Of a stretch of 54,366 nucleotides of DNA, positions 8,003 through 16,251 are shown in pieces. Origin of the DNA: Actinomycetes bacterium (GTDB taxonomy: Bacteria > Actinomycetota > Acidimicrobiia > Acidimicrobiales > SZUA-35); assembly GCA_024227975.1 (NCBI GenBank), contig JAAETV010000319.1:1-54366 (forward strand), given 5' to 3'. The position numbers and the translations under genes are program-made. The notes under the pieces are model-generated. The model worked only from the letters and a program-made list of their open reading frames with translations. It searched no databases and had not been told where the DNA came from. Every line of letters starts with the position of its first letter. Positions within the stretch are counted from its first letter, which is position 1.

Positions 8003-9439
8003 GTGTCCACCACTACCGAACTCAGCCATGGTCTGGCCTCCGACATGCCCGACATCAACGAAACCGATGGATATATCCCTCGCCAGATAACGGCCAATGA
8101 CCTTGAAGGTTCGCTCGACGACGCCTACGCCGCATCCATGGTGGTCGTCGATGACGGCCAGCTCGTGAGCGGCACCGTAGTCCGGGTCGATCGCGACGAA
8201 GTCCTGCTCGATATCGGCTACAAGAGCGAGGGTGTCATCCCATCGCGTGAGCTGTCGATCCGCAATGACGTGGACCCGAGCGAGATCGTTTCGATTGGTG
8301 ATGAGCTCGAAGCTCTCGTCCTTCAAAAGGAAGACAAGGAGGGCCGCCTTCTCCTTTCGAAGAAGAGGGCCCAGTACGAGCGGGCCTGGGGCACCATCGA
8401 AGAGGTCAAGGAACGTGATGGTGTTGTCTCCGGCCCCGTCATCGAGGTGGTCAAGGGTGGTCTGATCCTCGACATCGGGTTGAGGGGCTTCCTCCCCGCC
8501 TCCCTCGTCGAACTGCGCCGGGTTCGGGATCTCCAGCCCTACGTTGGTCGCAGCCTCGATGCCAAGATCATCGAGCTCGACAAGAACCGCAACAATGTCG
8601 TGCTCTCTCGTCGGGCCTACTTGGAAGAGACCCAGAAGGAACAGCGCGAGGACTTCCTGGCCAACCTGACCCCGGGCGAGGTCCGCAGTGGTGTTGTGTC
8701 CTCCGTCGTCAACTTCGGCGCCTTCGTCGACCTGGGCGGCATGGACGGGCTCATCCACGTCTCCGAGCTGTCGTGGAAGCATGTCGACCACCCCGGTTCG
8801 GTTGTCGCCGTCGGCGACGAGGTCACCGTTCAGGTGCTCGAGGTCGATCTCAGCCGGGAGCGGATCAGCCTCTCGCTCAAGGCCACCCAGCAGGATCCAT
8901 GGCAGGAATTCGCCTCCGGTCACCGGGTCGGCGAGCTGGTCTACGGTCGTGTCACCAAGCTCGTCCCCTTCGGCTCGTTCGTCCAGGTTGGCGACGGCAT
9001 CGAGGGTCTGGTTCACATCTCTGAGATGTCGGCCCACCATGTTGACCTTCCCGAGCAGGTCGTCACCCCCGGCGAAGAGCTGTGGGTCAAGATCATCGAC
9101 ATCGATCTCCAGCGTCGCCGTATCAGTCTGTCGATCAAGCAGGCGGCCGAAGGTGGTGTTGTTGCTCAGGAGTACCAGGAGCACTTCGGTGAGCACGCCT
9201 TCGATGACGAGGGCAACTACATCGGCCCGACTGAGGTCGATCCTGCCACCGAGGCCGCTTGGGCCGAGTACTACGAAGAGCTCGAAGGCGGCGGCACCTC
9301 GACCGAGGCACCTGATGCCGAGGCTGGTGACCAACCAGAGGCTCCGGCAGAAGCCGAGGTTGCGCCGGTAGCCGATGTTGACGAGGCGGCCACACCGGCC
9401 GAAGCGCCTGAGGTTGAAGCCCCAGAGCCGACCGAGTAA
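8003..9439 (+). CDS. rpsA: 30S ribosomal protein S1
   Basis: A 478-residue S1 protein that helps bring mRNA to the 30S subunit. Four S1 (OB-fold) repeats begin near residues 53, 138, 223 and 308; the third (GVVSSVVNFGAFVDLGGMDG) and fourth (GRVTKLVPFGSFVQVGDGIE) are the most canonical RNA-binding copies. The four-repeat form plus an acidic, Ala/Glu/Pro-rich tail (about 430-478) is usual in Actinobacteria, whereas the E. coli protein has six. GTG 8003 is the first start after the leader; ATG 8045 is an alternative inside the variable N-terminal tail. It is followed by a strong intrinsic terminator. The polA-rpsA-coaE order matches other Actinobacteria, though here the Tad locus intervenes before coaE. 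Confidence 0.97.
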   Translation: MSTTTELSHGLASDMPDINETDGYIPRQITANDLEGSLDDAYAASMVVVDDGQLVSGTVVRVDRDEVLLDIGYKSEGVIPSRELSIRNDVDPSEIVSIGDELEALVLQKEDKEGRLLLSKKRAQYERAWGTIEEVKERDGVVSGPVIEVVKGGLILDIGLRGFLPASLVELRRVRDLQPYVGRSLDAKIIELDKNRNNVVLSRRAYLEETQKEQREDFLANLTPGEVRSGVVSSVVNFGAFVDLGGMDGLIHVSELSWKHVDHPGSVVAVGDEVTVQVLEVDLSRERISLSLKATQQDPWQEFASGHRVGELVYGRVTKLVPFGSFVQVGDGIEGLVHISEMSAHHVDLPEQVVTPGEELWVKIIDIDLQRRRISLSIKQAAEGGVVAQEYQEHFGEHAFDDEGNYIGPTEVDPATEAAWAEYYEELEGGGTSTEAPDAEAGDQPEAPAEAEVAPVADVDEAATPAEAPEVEAPEPTE

Positions 9440-9484
9440 TCACAGATCCCGGTAGCCCCGGCCAACGTTCGGGCAGAAGCACCA

Positions 9485-9514
9485 ACCGCCCCCGGCCTAG
9501 CCGGGGGCGGTTTT
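9485..9514 (+). terminator. Rho-independent terminator of rpsA
   Basis: A perfect 12-bp GC-rich stem, ACCGCCCCCGGC (9485-9496) with GCCGGGGGCGGT (9500-9511), three-base loop, followed by TTTT. It lies 45 bases after the rpsA stop. Confidence 0.92.
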
Positions 9515-9702
9515 GCGTCCGTGGGCCAGGGACTTCTGGCGTTCACGGCCATCCAAGCGCGATCGGCCTGGCACCGGGCGACTCCTAGCTCTCGGTTCTT
9601 TGGCATGATTCGCTAACCACACCCAAGGTCGGGCCGACATGAGTCCTACGTCAGCTCACTGCAGGCCGGACTGATCCGGTCTGCCAGACCTAGGAGAGAG
9701 TC

Positions 9703-10587
9703 GTGAATTCACGACGCACGGTGATTCTCATAGTTGCGGTGGTAGTCGGTGCAATCGCATCGTTCGGCCTCCTGAACTACATCCGCAACGTTGAAGGAGC
9801 GGTGTATGACAACGCCGAACCTGAGACCATCTGGGTGGTCCGGAGGCCAATCGCCAAAGGGACTACCTCAGAGCAGGCAATCAACCAGAGCCTGATTGCC
9901 CAATCCGAGATCCCAGCCGACTTCAAGCCGGCAACCGCCATCGTCGATCCAGAGACCGAGCTCGCCGGCCTGGTGGCGGTCACTGACCTTCCGGTGAATG
10001 CACCCCTGGTCACCGGCAATTTCGTTGCCTCGAGCGTCGTCAACACTGGTATCACTGACCGGCTCGAGGAGAAGGGCCTTGTCACGGTTACCTTCAGCGT
10101 CGACCAGGTCAAGGGGGCCGCCTACCTGATCGAGCCTGGTGACTTCGTCAACGTGTTGTCGCTCAAGCCCATCACCGAGGTGGCCGCTGACGCTACCGAT
10201 CAGATCGACGGAGACGAGGAAGCCGCCGGTGACCTCTCAGTCGATGGTGTCACCACCTACGACTACGTGACTCGCTACGTCTTCCAGCGGGCTGAGGTCC
10301 TGGCCATCGACAAGGCCCTCACCCCCGATCTTGGCGAGACGGCCGACGAGGCCGAGGGTGTGGCCCGCAACGGCGGCATGGTCACCCTCGCCGTTCCCCC
10401 CGACGCCGTACAGACCATCCTCAGCGTCGGCATGGAGAACGTCTACCTGTCACTGCTGCCGCCGAGCTACGAGCCGACCGAGCTGCCGGCTCTCGACTAT
10501 GGCGACTCGGTCCTGCCGGCTGAGGACAGCACCCGTCTCACCCCGTACGGACCAGATGAAGCCACTGACACCGAAGAGGCCAAGTGA
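9703..10587 (+). CDS. cpaB: Flp pilus assembly protein CpaB/RcpC (SAF domain)
   Basis: A 294-residue inner-membrane-anchored protein. One N-terminal membrane helix (about 6-26, VILIVAVVVGAIASFGLLNY) is followed by an exported region with a SAF domain (about 45-110, VVRRPIAKGTTSEQAI) and an RcpC/CpaB-like domain (TVTFSVDQVKGAAYLIEPGD). In diderms CpaB works with the secretin; in monoderm Actinobacteria it is kept without one, and its role is less clear. GTG 9703 has a good ribosome site (AGGAGAG, 9692-9698). It is the first gene of the Tad cluster, 188 bases after the rpsA terminator, so its promoter should lie in that gap. Confidence 0.88.
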   Translation: MNSRRTVILIVAVVVGAIASFGLLNYIRNVEGAVYDNAEPETIWVVRRPIAKGTTSEQAINQSLIAQSEIPADFKPATAIVDPETELAGLVAVTDLPVNAPLVTGNFVASSVVNTGITDRLEEKGLVTVTFSVDQVKGAAYLIEPGDFVNVLSLKPITEVAADATDQIDGDEEAAGDLSVDGVTTYDYVTRYVFQRAEVLAIDKALTPDLGETADEAEGVARNGGMVTLAVPPDAVQTILSVGMENVYLSLLPPSYEPTELPALDYGDSVLPAEDSTRLTPYGPDEATDTEEAK

Positions 10588-10627
10588 GCGACGTCACGAT
10601 CCGACTCGCACGCAGGGAGAACGCCAC

Positions 10628-11929
10628 ATGACCGACCAGGACGTGAACGAGTTCACCAACTTCACCTTCGATGACTTCGGAATCGACTCCGAGCTCGACG
10701 AGGAGCTGAACGCCGCTCAGGAGAGCAACCAGTTCGGTGGCACCTCCTTGGCCATCGTCGATGCCGACCAGGCGGTCCGTGACTACCTGGCAGGCCAGTT
10801 CGAGGGGAGGATCGACACCGCTGGTTCGCTGGTCGAGATCGAGACCCGCCTCGGCCTGTCACCCATCGTCGTCATCCTCGGCCCGTCCTGTGCCGAGCCC
10901 GACGACCTAGCCGTCATTGATCAGTGGAGCCGGGTCCATCCCCATGTCGGGACGGTGCTGATCACAGCTGAGATGAGCACGGAGCTGCTGAAGAAAGCGC
11001 TTCGGGTCGGGGTCAAGGACGTCCTATCTGCTCCCATCGACCAGGACCAACTGATTGAATCAGTGACCCGGGTTGCTGACGCTTTGGCCGCCGGATCGGT
11101 CGAATACAGCGTCGGTAGTGACACAAGCAGCTCTTCGGGCGACGAGGAGCCCGGGCAGGTCATCTCCGTCTTCTCTACCAAGGGTGGCTCTGGCAAGTCG
11201 GTGACGGCAACCAACCTCGGTGTCGTCCTGGCCCAGCGCTCTGACCGGCCAGTGGTCCTTATCGACGGCCATCTCCAATTCGGAGATGTTGCCGTCATGT
11301 TGAAGCTGCAACCCCAACACACCGTTGTCGATGCCGTCACCCAACTCGACGCCCCCGACGCTGTTTCGGTGCTGGAACAGTTCATGATGGTTCATGAGCC
11401 GAGCGGACTGTTGGTCCTGCCGGCTCCAGTCGAACCGACCTTTGCTGATCAGGTGAGTGGTGAGCAGATGGCTCGGCTGATCGAGTTGGTTCGCACCTTC
11501 GCCGGCCATGTGATCATCGACCTTCCCGCCATCTTCAACGAGTTGGTGCTGTCGATCATCGAGGCATCCGACGAGATCGTACTCGTTGCCGGCCTCGACA
11601 TCCCGAACATCAAGAACGTGAAGATCGGCTTGAGCACCCTCTCGCTGCTGAGCGTTCCGACCGAGAAGCTGCATCTCGTACTGAATCGAGCCGACTCCAA
11701 GGTCAAGCTTGATGTCGGCGAGGTCGAGCGCACCCTCAGGGTGGCGGCAGTGGCCCATGTGCCCTCCGACATCGTGGTCCCGATCTCGGTCAACAAGGGC
11801 TCGCCCGTTGTTCTCTCAGCCTCCAAATCTGGGGTCGCGAGGGCATTCGAGCAGCTGGCTTTGCGATTCCTCGACAACCCTTCGGCTTCCTCCGCTCCCC
11901 GCCAGGGGCGGCGCAAGTTCTTCGGCTGA
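10628..11929 (+). CDS. tadZ: Tad pilus localisation ATPase TadZ/CpaE
   Basis: A 433-residue MinD/ParA-like protein that places the Tad machine at its membrane site. The N-terminal half (about 36-160) is a receiver-like domain without a phospho-acceptor Asp (VVILGPS where the Asp would be), the atypical receiver known in TadZ/CpaE. The C-terminal half has the deviant Walker A KGGSGKS (K185-S191), VVLIDGHLQFGDVAVML and VIIDLP, typical of the ParA superfamily. The tail is basic and ends GRRKFFG. AGGGAG precedes the ATG. The frame is open upstream into cpaB but ATG 10628 gives the family N terminus. It is tightly spaced between cpaB and tadA. Confidence 0.93.
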   Translation: MTDQDVNEFTNFTFDDFGIDSELDEELNAAQESNQFGGTSLAIVDADQAVRDYLAGQFEGRIDTAGSLVEIETRLGLSPIVVILGPSCAEPDDLAVIDQWSRVHPHVGTVLITAEMSTELLKKALRVGVKDVLSAPIDQDQLIESVTRVADALAAGSVEYSVGSDTSSSSGDEEPGQVISVFSTKGGSGKSVTATNLGVVLAQRSDRPVVLIDGHLQFGDVAVMLKLQPQHTVVDAVTQLDAPDAVSVLEQFMMVHEPSGLLVLPAPVEPTFADQVSGEQMARLIELVRTFAGHVIIDLPAIFNELVLSIIEASDEIVLVAGLDIPNIKNVKIGLSTLSLLSVPTEKLHLVLNRADSKVKLDVGEVERTLRVAAVAHVPSDIVVPISVNKGSPVVLSASKSGVARAFEQLALRFLDNPSASSAPRQGRRKFFG

Positions 11930-11949
11930 TCTAACCAGGAGCGACGGCG

Positions 11950-13329
11950 ATGTCTCTGTACCAGCGACTCAGTGATGGAAGTGAAGAAGGGGAGGGGACA
12001 ACGCTCTCCGGTCTGGCCAATCGCGATCCAGCCCTGCACGAGATCCGGCATCGGGTCCATGCCGCTCTGATCGACGAGCTCGGGCCGATCCTCTACGACA
12101 AGCGGATGTCGGAGGAGGATCTCCGCAAGCGGGTCCAAGCCGCCCTGCAAGGTGCACTGGCCCAAGAGCGGAGCCCCCTGTCAGCCTCGGACAAGGCTCA
12201 GCTGATCCAGGACGTCTCCGACGACATCTTGGGCTACGGCCCGATCGACAAGCTGCTCCGAGACGACGATGTATCCGAGATCATGGTCAACGGTCCCGAT
12301 CGGATCTACGCCGAGCGCTCGGGGAAACTGGGCACCGAGAACGTTGCCTTCGTCGACACCGAGCACCTTCGTCGCATCATCGACAAGATCGTGGCCCAAG
12401 TCGGTCGTCGCATCGACGAGTCGAGCCCCCTGTGTGACGCTCGCCTCCCCGATGGCTCCCGTGTCAATGCCGTGATCTCACCCCTGGCTGTCGGCGGTCC
12501 CTTCCTGACCATCAGGAAGTTCTCGGCCGATCCTCTCCGCATCGACGATCTGATTCGTTTCGGAACGGTGAGCGTGCCTGCTGCTCGGTTCTTGCAGGCT
12601 TGCATCGTTGGCAAGTTGAACGTTGTTGTCTCCGGCGGTACAGGTACCGGCAAGACGACGGCGCTGAACGTACTGTCATCGTTCATTCCCGCTGACGAGC
12701 GAATCATCACGGTTGAAGATGCCAAGGAGCTCCAACTCCACCAGGACCATGTGCTCTCCCTCGAGACCCGCCCCCCAAACGTCGAGGGCAAGGGCGAGGT
12801 GACGATCCGGGACCTGGTCAAGAACACCCTGCGTATGCGACCCGATCGGATCGTGGTCGGCGAGTGCCGATCTGGCGAAGCTCTCGACATGTTGCAGGCC
12901 ATGAACACCGGCCACGACGGCTCGCTGACCACCCTCCACGCCAACACCCCACGTGATGCCATGAGCCGAATGGAAACCCTGGTTCTGATGGCTGGCTACG
13001 ACCTCCCGGTTCGGGCCATTCGAGAACAGATGGCATCCGCGGTCGACATGGTCGTCCAGCTCCAGCGGTTGCGCGACGGATCCCGTCGGGTCACCCACAT
13101 CACCGAAGTGGCCGGGATGGAGGGCGACATCATCACCCTCCAAGATGTCTTCTTGCTCGACTTCGGTGCCGGGGTCGACGAACACGGGCGCTTCCTGGGT
13201 GAGCTCAAAGCAACCGGGGTCAGACCCAAGTTTGCCGAGAAGCTTGCCGACCACGGTATCCGTCTCGGCCCTGAGGTCTTCGCCCCCAATATCGGACAGC
13301 CGCCTCCGGCCCCGAAGGGCCGTCGATGA
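11950..13329 (+). CDS. tadA: Tad pilus assembly ATPase TadA/CpaF
   Basis: A 459-residue type II/IV secretion ATPase that powers pilus extension, and in some Tad systems retraction, from the cytoplasmic face. The N-terminal domain includes ILGYGPIDKLLRDDDVSEIM. Walker A is SGGTGTGKTT (about 228-237), the Asp box lies near IITVEDAKELQL, Walker B is RIVVGECRSGEA, and the His box is TTLHANTPRDAMSRME. All catalytic elements look intact. Length is usual. AGGAG lies about 8 bases before ATG 11950, and the stop overlaps the start of the tadB fusion by 4 bases (ATGA), implying coupled translation with the platform protein. Confidence 0.97.
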   Translation: MSLYQRLSDGSEEGEGTTLSGLANRDPALHEIRHRVHAALIDELGPILYDKRMSEEDLRKRVQAALQGALAQERSPLSASDKAQLIQDVSDDILGYGPIDKLLRDDDVSEIMVNGPDRIYAERSGKLGTENVAFVDTEHLRRIIDKIVAQVGRRIDESSPLCDARLPDGSRVNAVISPLAVGGPFLTIRKFSADPLRIDDLIRFGTVSVPAARFLQACIVGKLNVVVSGGTGTGKTTALNVLSSFIPADERIITVEDAKELQLHQDHVLSLETRPPNVEGKGEVTIRDLVKNTLRMRPDRIVVGECRSGEALDMLQAMNTGHDGSLTTLHANTPRDAMSRMETLVLMAGYDLPVRAIREQMASAVDMVVQLQRLRDGSRRVTHITEVAGMEGDIITLQDVFLLDFGAGVDEHGRFLGELKATGVRPKFAEKLADHGIRLGPEVFAPNIGQPPPAPKGRR

Positions 13330-15296
13330 CTGGCCACCCGAAACCCCCTCGGGGCCGTTGGATGGTCCCCATCAGAACTCTTCTGGCTTCCCTGGTCAGC
13401 CTCGTGGTGTTGGGGACATTGGCCACCAACACGGTGGCTCAAGGAACCGACTCCAGCTCGACAACGGCGCAGGTCACCGCGGTCGACGCCACCGAATCGG
13501 TGGTAGAGGTTGCTCTCATCGGAATCCCAGACTCGGCGGCTCCGAGCCCCAATGGGGTGGCCCTCAATATCGACAACGCCGAAGTCGACGTTGGGTCGGT
13601 ATCGAGCAGTCGAGCGGAGCAACGCCCGACCGAGCTGATCGTACTGGTCGACACCAACGTTCGTGCGGTACCCGGTGATGTGCTATCCCTCATCAAGCAG
13701 GAGCTGGCGGCGGCCGTGGCCGAGCTCCCCCCCGACACCTCGATTGCCGTCGTGTCTGCCGGCGAGAGCGCTCTGGTCACCTCGAATCCGACGGTCGATC
13801 GGGCCAAGACGAGCGATGCATTGGAGAGCCTGTCCCCCTCGAACGGCTCCTCGCTGTACAACGCCATCGATCGAGCCGGGACCCTGTTCAGCTCGGATCC
13901 GACAACCATCAAATCACTCCTCCTGGTGGCGACCGGGTCCGACCAAGGTTCTGACATCACCCTCGAGCAGGCCCAGGTCAGCATCGTCCAGAAGGGTGTT
14001 CAGCTCGTCACGGTCTCATACGAGGGTGGCGACCCGACCCTGAGCGGGACGGTGTCGCGCACATCGGGGGCGGCTCTGAGCATCGCCACTTCTGGCGACG
14101 TCACCGAGACCGTTTCCGAAGCTGTTGCCATCGCCAGTGACCGGCTTCTCGTCTCCTTCGACGAGCCAGCCGACACTGGATCGAGGGCCCGTGTGATGCT
14201 GGAGCTGAACTCCACCGTCATCGACTTCTCGTATCCGACCGGGGTCTTGACCTCGAATCCGCTCCAGCTGGAGCCTCTGCCCGAGGAAACCTCTGGAGGC
14301 AGCCTTGCCTTCTTCGGTAGCTCCGTCGGGCTCTACCTCGCCCTCGGTTTGGCCTTCGTTGGCATCAGCCTCGGGGTGTGGTCTGTCGGCTCGATCATGG
14401 CCGGCAGCGATGCTTCTCTGGAAGGGATGTTGGCCCGCTACACCGATGGCTCGGTTGAACAGGGTGAGGGAGAGGTCGAGGAGCTGATCGTCCAATCCGC
14501 CCTCCTGCAGCGAGCTGTCACCTTCAGCGAGACCTTCGCCGAGAAGAGGGGCTTCTTGGCCAGAGTCGAGGATCTCCTGGAACGGGCGAACATGCCGGTT
14601 CGAGCAGGTGAGGCCATGTTCATCCTGGCTGCCATCACCGTCCTGTCTGGCCTGTTCGGAGTTGTCGTCACCCGCAGCATCTTGGCTGCCGGTTTGCTGG
14701 CGGTATTCGCCACCGGCATGTCGTTCTTCGTGGTTCGCCTGCTCGGTCGGCGCCGGTTCAAGGCCTTCGAGTCCCAGCTGCCGGACACCCTCCAACTCCT
14801 GTCGGGAACCTTGCGGGCCGGCTACTCGCTGCCCCAGGGGCTCGAGGCCGTCTCCAATGAGGTTGCCGATCCCATGGGAGGGGAATTGCGCCGAGCCATG
14901 ACCGAGGCCCGCCTCGGTCGTGATCTCGAAGAGAGCCTGACCGGGGTAGCCGAGCGTCTTTCCAGCGCAGACTTTGCCTGGGCGGTGATGGCCATCGGTA
15001 TCCAGCGTGAGGTTGGTGGCAACCTGAATGAACTACTCATGAGCGTTGCCGACACGATGATCGCCCGTGAGCGCTTGAAGCGCGAGATCGGGGCCCTGAC
15101 CGCCGAAGGAAGGATGTCGGCCGGCGTGCTGTCGTTCCTTCCTCCCGGCCTCGGCGTTGTCATGTGGATCATGAACCCGGAATATGTCGGTCTTCTGTTC
15201 TCCGAGGTGATGGGCAACATCATGCTCGGTATGGGCGTTGTCTCAGCTCTCGTCGGGCTGGCTTGGATGAAGAAGGTGATCACGGTCGATGTTTGA
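13326..15296 (+). CDS. tadB: Fusion of an exported vWA-like domain with TadB platform protein
   Basis: A 656-residue protein, about twice the usual TadB length. Residues 1-38 form a signal peptide or anchor (LLASLVSLVVLGTLATNTVA). Residues about 45-300 form an exported region with a von Willebrand A-like fold: strand ELIVLVDTN with D109, SLYNAIDRAG and LLLVATGSDQGSD. The DxSxS metal motif reads DTNVR, and the later TDG position is changed, so metal binding is probably lost. A membrane helix (about 330-356) leads to a cytoplasmic linker and a T2SSF domain (about 400-656) with further membrane segments, QLPDTLQLLSGTLRAGYSL and QREVGGNLNELL. The T2SSF half forms the inner-membrane platform with TadC. 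No frameshift is seen; the fusion is one continuous frame. Confidence 0.9.
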   Translation: MTGHPKPPRGRWMVPIRTLLASLVSLVVLGTLATNTVAQGTDSSSTTAQVTAVDATESVVEVALIGIPDSAAPSPNGVALNIDNAEVDVGSVSSSRAEQRPTELIVLVDTNVRAVPGDVLSLIKQELAAAVAELPPDTSIAVVSAGESALVTSNPTVDRAKTSDALESLSPSNGSSLYNAIDRAGTLFSSDPTTIKSLLLVATGSDQGSDITLEQAQVSIVQKGVQLVTVSYEGGDPTLSGTVSRTSGAALSIATSGDVTETVSEAVAIASDRLLVSFDEPADTGSRARVMLELNSTVIDFSYPTGVLTSNPLQLEPLPEETSGGSLAFFGSSVGLYLALGLAFVGISLGVWSVGSIMAGSDASLEGMLARYTDGSVEQGEGEVEELIVQSALLQRAVTFSETFAEKRGFLARVEDLLERANMPVRAGEAMFILAAITVLSGLFGVVVTRSILAAGLLAVFATGMSFFVVRLLGRRRFKAFESQLPDTLQLLSGTLRAGYSLPQGLEAVSNEVADPMGGELRRAMTEARLGRDLEESLTGVAERLSSADFAWAVMAIGIQREVGGNLNELLMSVADTMIARERLKREIGALTAEGRMSAGVLSFLPPGLGVVMWIMNPEYVGLLFSEVMGNIMLGMGVVSALVGLAWMKKVITVDV

Positions 15297-16230
15297 TTTT
15301 CTCCCCAGCATCCCCCTCGAGGGTCTCGTGGGGCTGGCCGGATTCGGTGTGGCCCTATTGATGTTCTTCGTCATGAGCCAGCTCGAAGAACGAACGACTG
15401 CCCGCTCCACCCTTCGCCAGCTCGACGACTACGAGGTCGAGAACCAACGGGAAAAGGAGCTTCTGGCCCCGGTCCACGAACGCTTGCTGGCCCCCGTTGT
15501 GGCCATCTTCACCCGCCTTGGCGGCCGACTCAACCCGCCTGAATACGTCGATCGGATCCGCCAGAGGCACATCCAGGCTGGCATCACATCCACCGATAGG
15601 GTCGAGCGCTTCCTCGCCATTCGAATCCTGGGATTCGTATTCATCCCGTTCTGGCTGATGTTCTCCATCGTCTTGAACCCGCTCGGTTTGGAAGGCCTAT
15701 TCAAGTGGGCTTTCGCCATCCTCGGTGTCGTCATCGGAGCGGTCGGCCCCTCGTCGCGGCTCAACAGCGCCGTGGCCGTCCGACAGAAGGCCATCCAGCG
15801 GGCGCTACCAGACGTCCTAGACCTTCTGGTCATCTCGGTCGAGGCCGGGCTCGGCTTCGAGCAGGCAGTCGATCGGGTCATCACCAATGTGCCGGGCGAA
15901 CTGGCCGACGAGTTTGCCAGGGTGCTCGGTGAAACCCAGGCTGGGTCATCACGGGCCGACGCCCTGCGCAACTTCCAGGAACGAGTCGACACCCCGGAGA
16001 TCCGGTCATTCGTGTTGGCCATGATCCAGGCAGACACCTTTGGCGTCAGTATCGGTCGGGTCTTGCGGGCCCAAGCCGATGAGATGCGGGTCAAGCGGCG
16101 TCAGATGGCTCAGGAGAAGGCCCAGAAAGCGCCAGTCAAGATGATGATCCCGATGGTGCTGTGTATCTTCCCAGCCCTGTTCGTCGTCGTACTCGGCCCG
16201 GCCATGATCAACATCTCCCGCAACCTGTAG
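15289..16230 (+). CDS. tadC: Tad pilus inner-membrane platform protein TadC
   Basis: A 313-residue T2SSF-family membrane protein. The N-terminal helix GLVGLAGFGVALLMFFVM (about 12-30) is followed by a cytoplasmic stretch, a helix pair near 105-155, the T2SSF core (RALPDVLDLLVISVEAGLG, EFARVLGETQAG), and a final membrane helix (MMIPMVLCIFPALFVVVLGP). It partners TadB to make the platform on which pilins are assembled. It overlaps the tadB fusion by 8 bases, so translation is coupled. Length and order are canonical. Confidence 0.94.
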   Translation: MFDFLPSIPLEGLVGLAGFGVALLMFFVMSQLEERTTARSTLRQLDDYEVENQREKELLAPVHERLLAPVVAIFTRLGGRLNPPEYVDRIRQRHIQAGITSTDRVERFLAIRILGFVFIPFWLMFSIVLNPLGLEGLFKWAFAILGVVIGAVGPSSRLNSAVAVRQKAIQRALPDVLDLLVISVEAGLGFEQAVDRVITNVPGELADEFARVLGETQAGSSRADALRNFQERVDTPEIRSFVLAMIQADTFGVSIGRVLRAQADEMRVKRRQMAQEKAQKAPVKMMIPMVLCIFPALFVVVLGPAMINISRNL

Positions 16231-16251
16231 CGAAGCAGGGGAGCCGCCGTC

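Noticed and set aside
7784..9334. 516-codon minus-strand frame
   Set aside because: It is the antisense shadow of rpsA; GC-rich third positions produce long false frames on the opposite strand.
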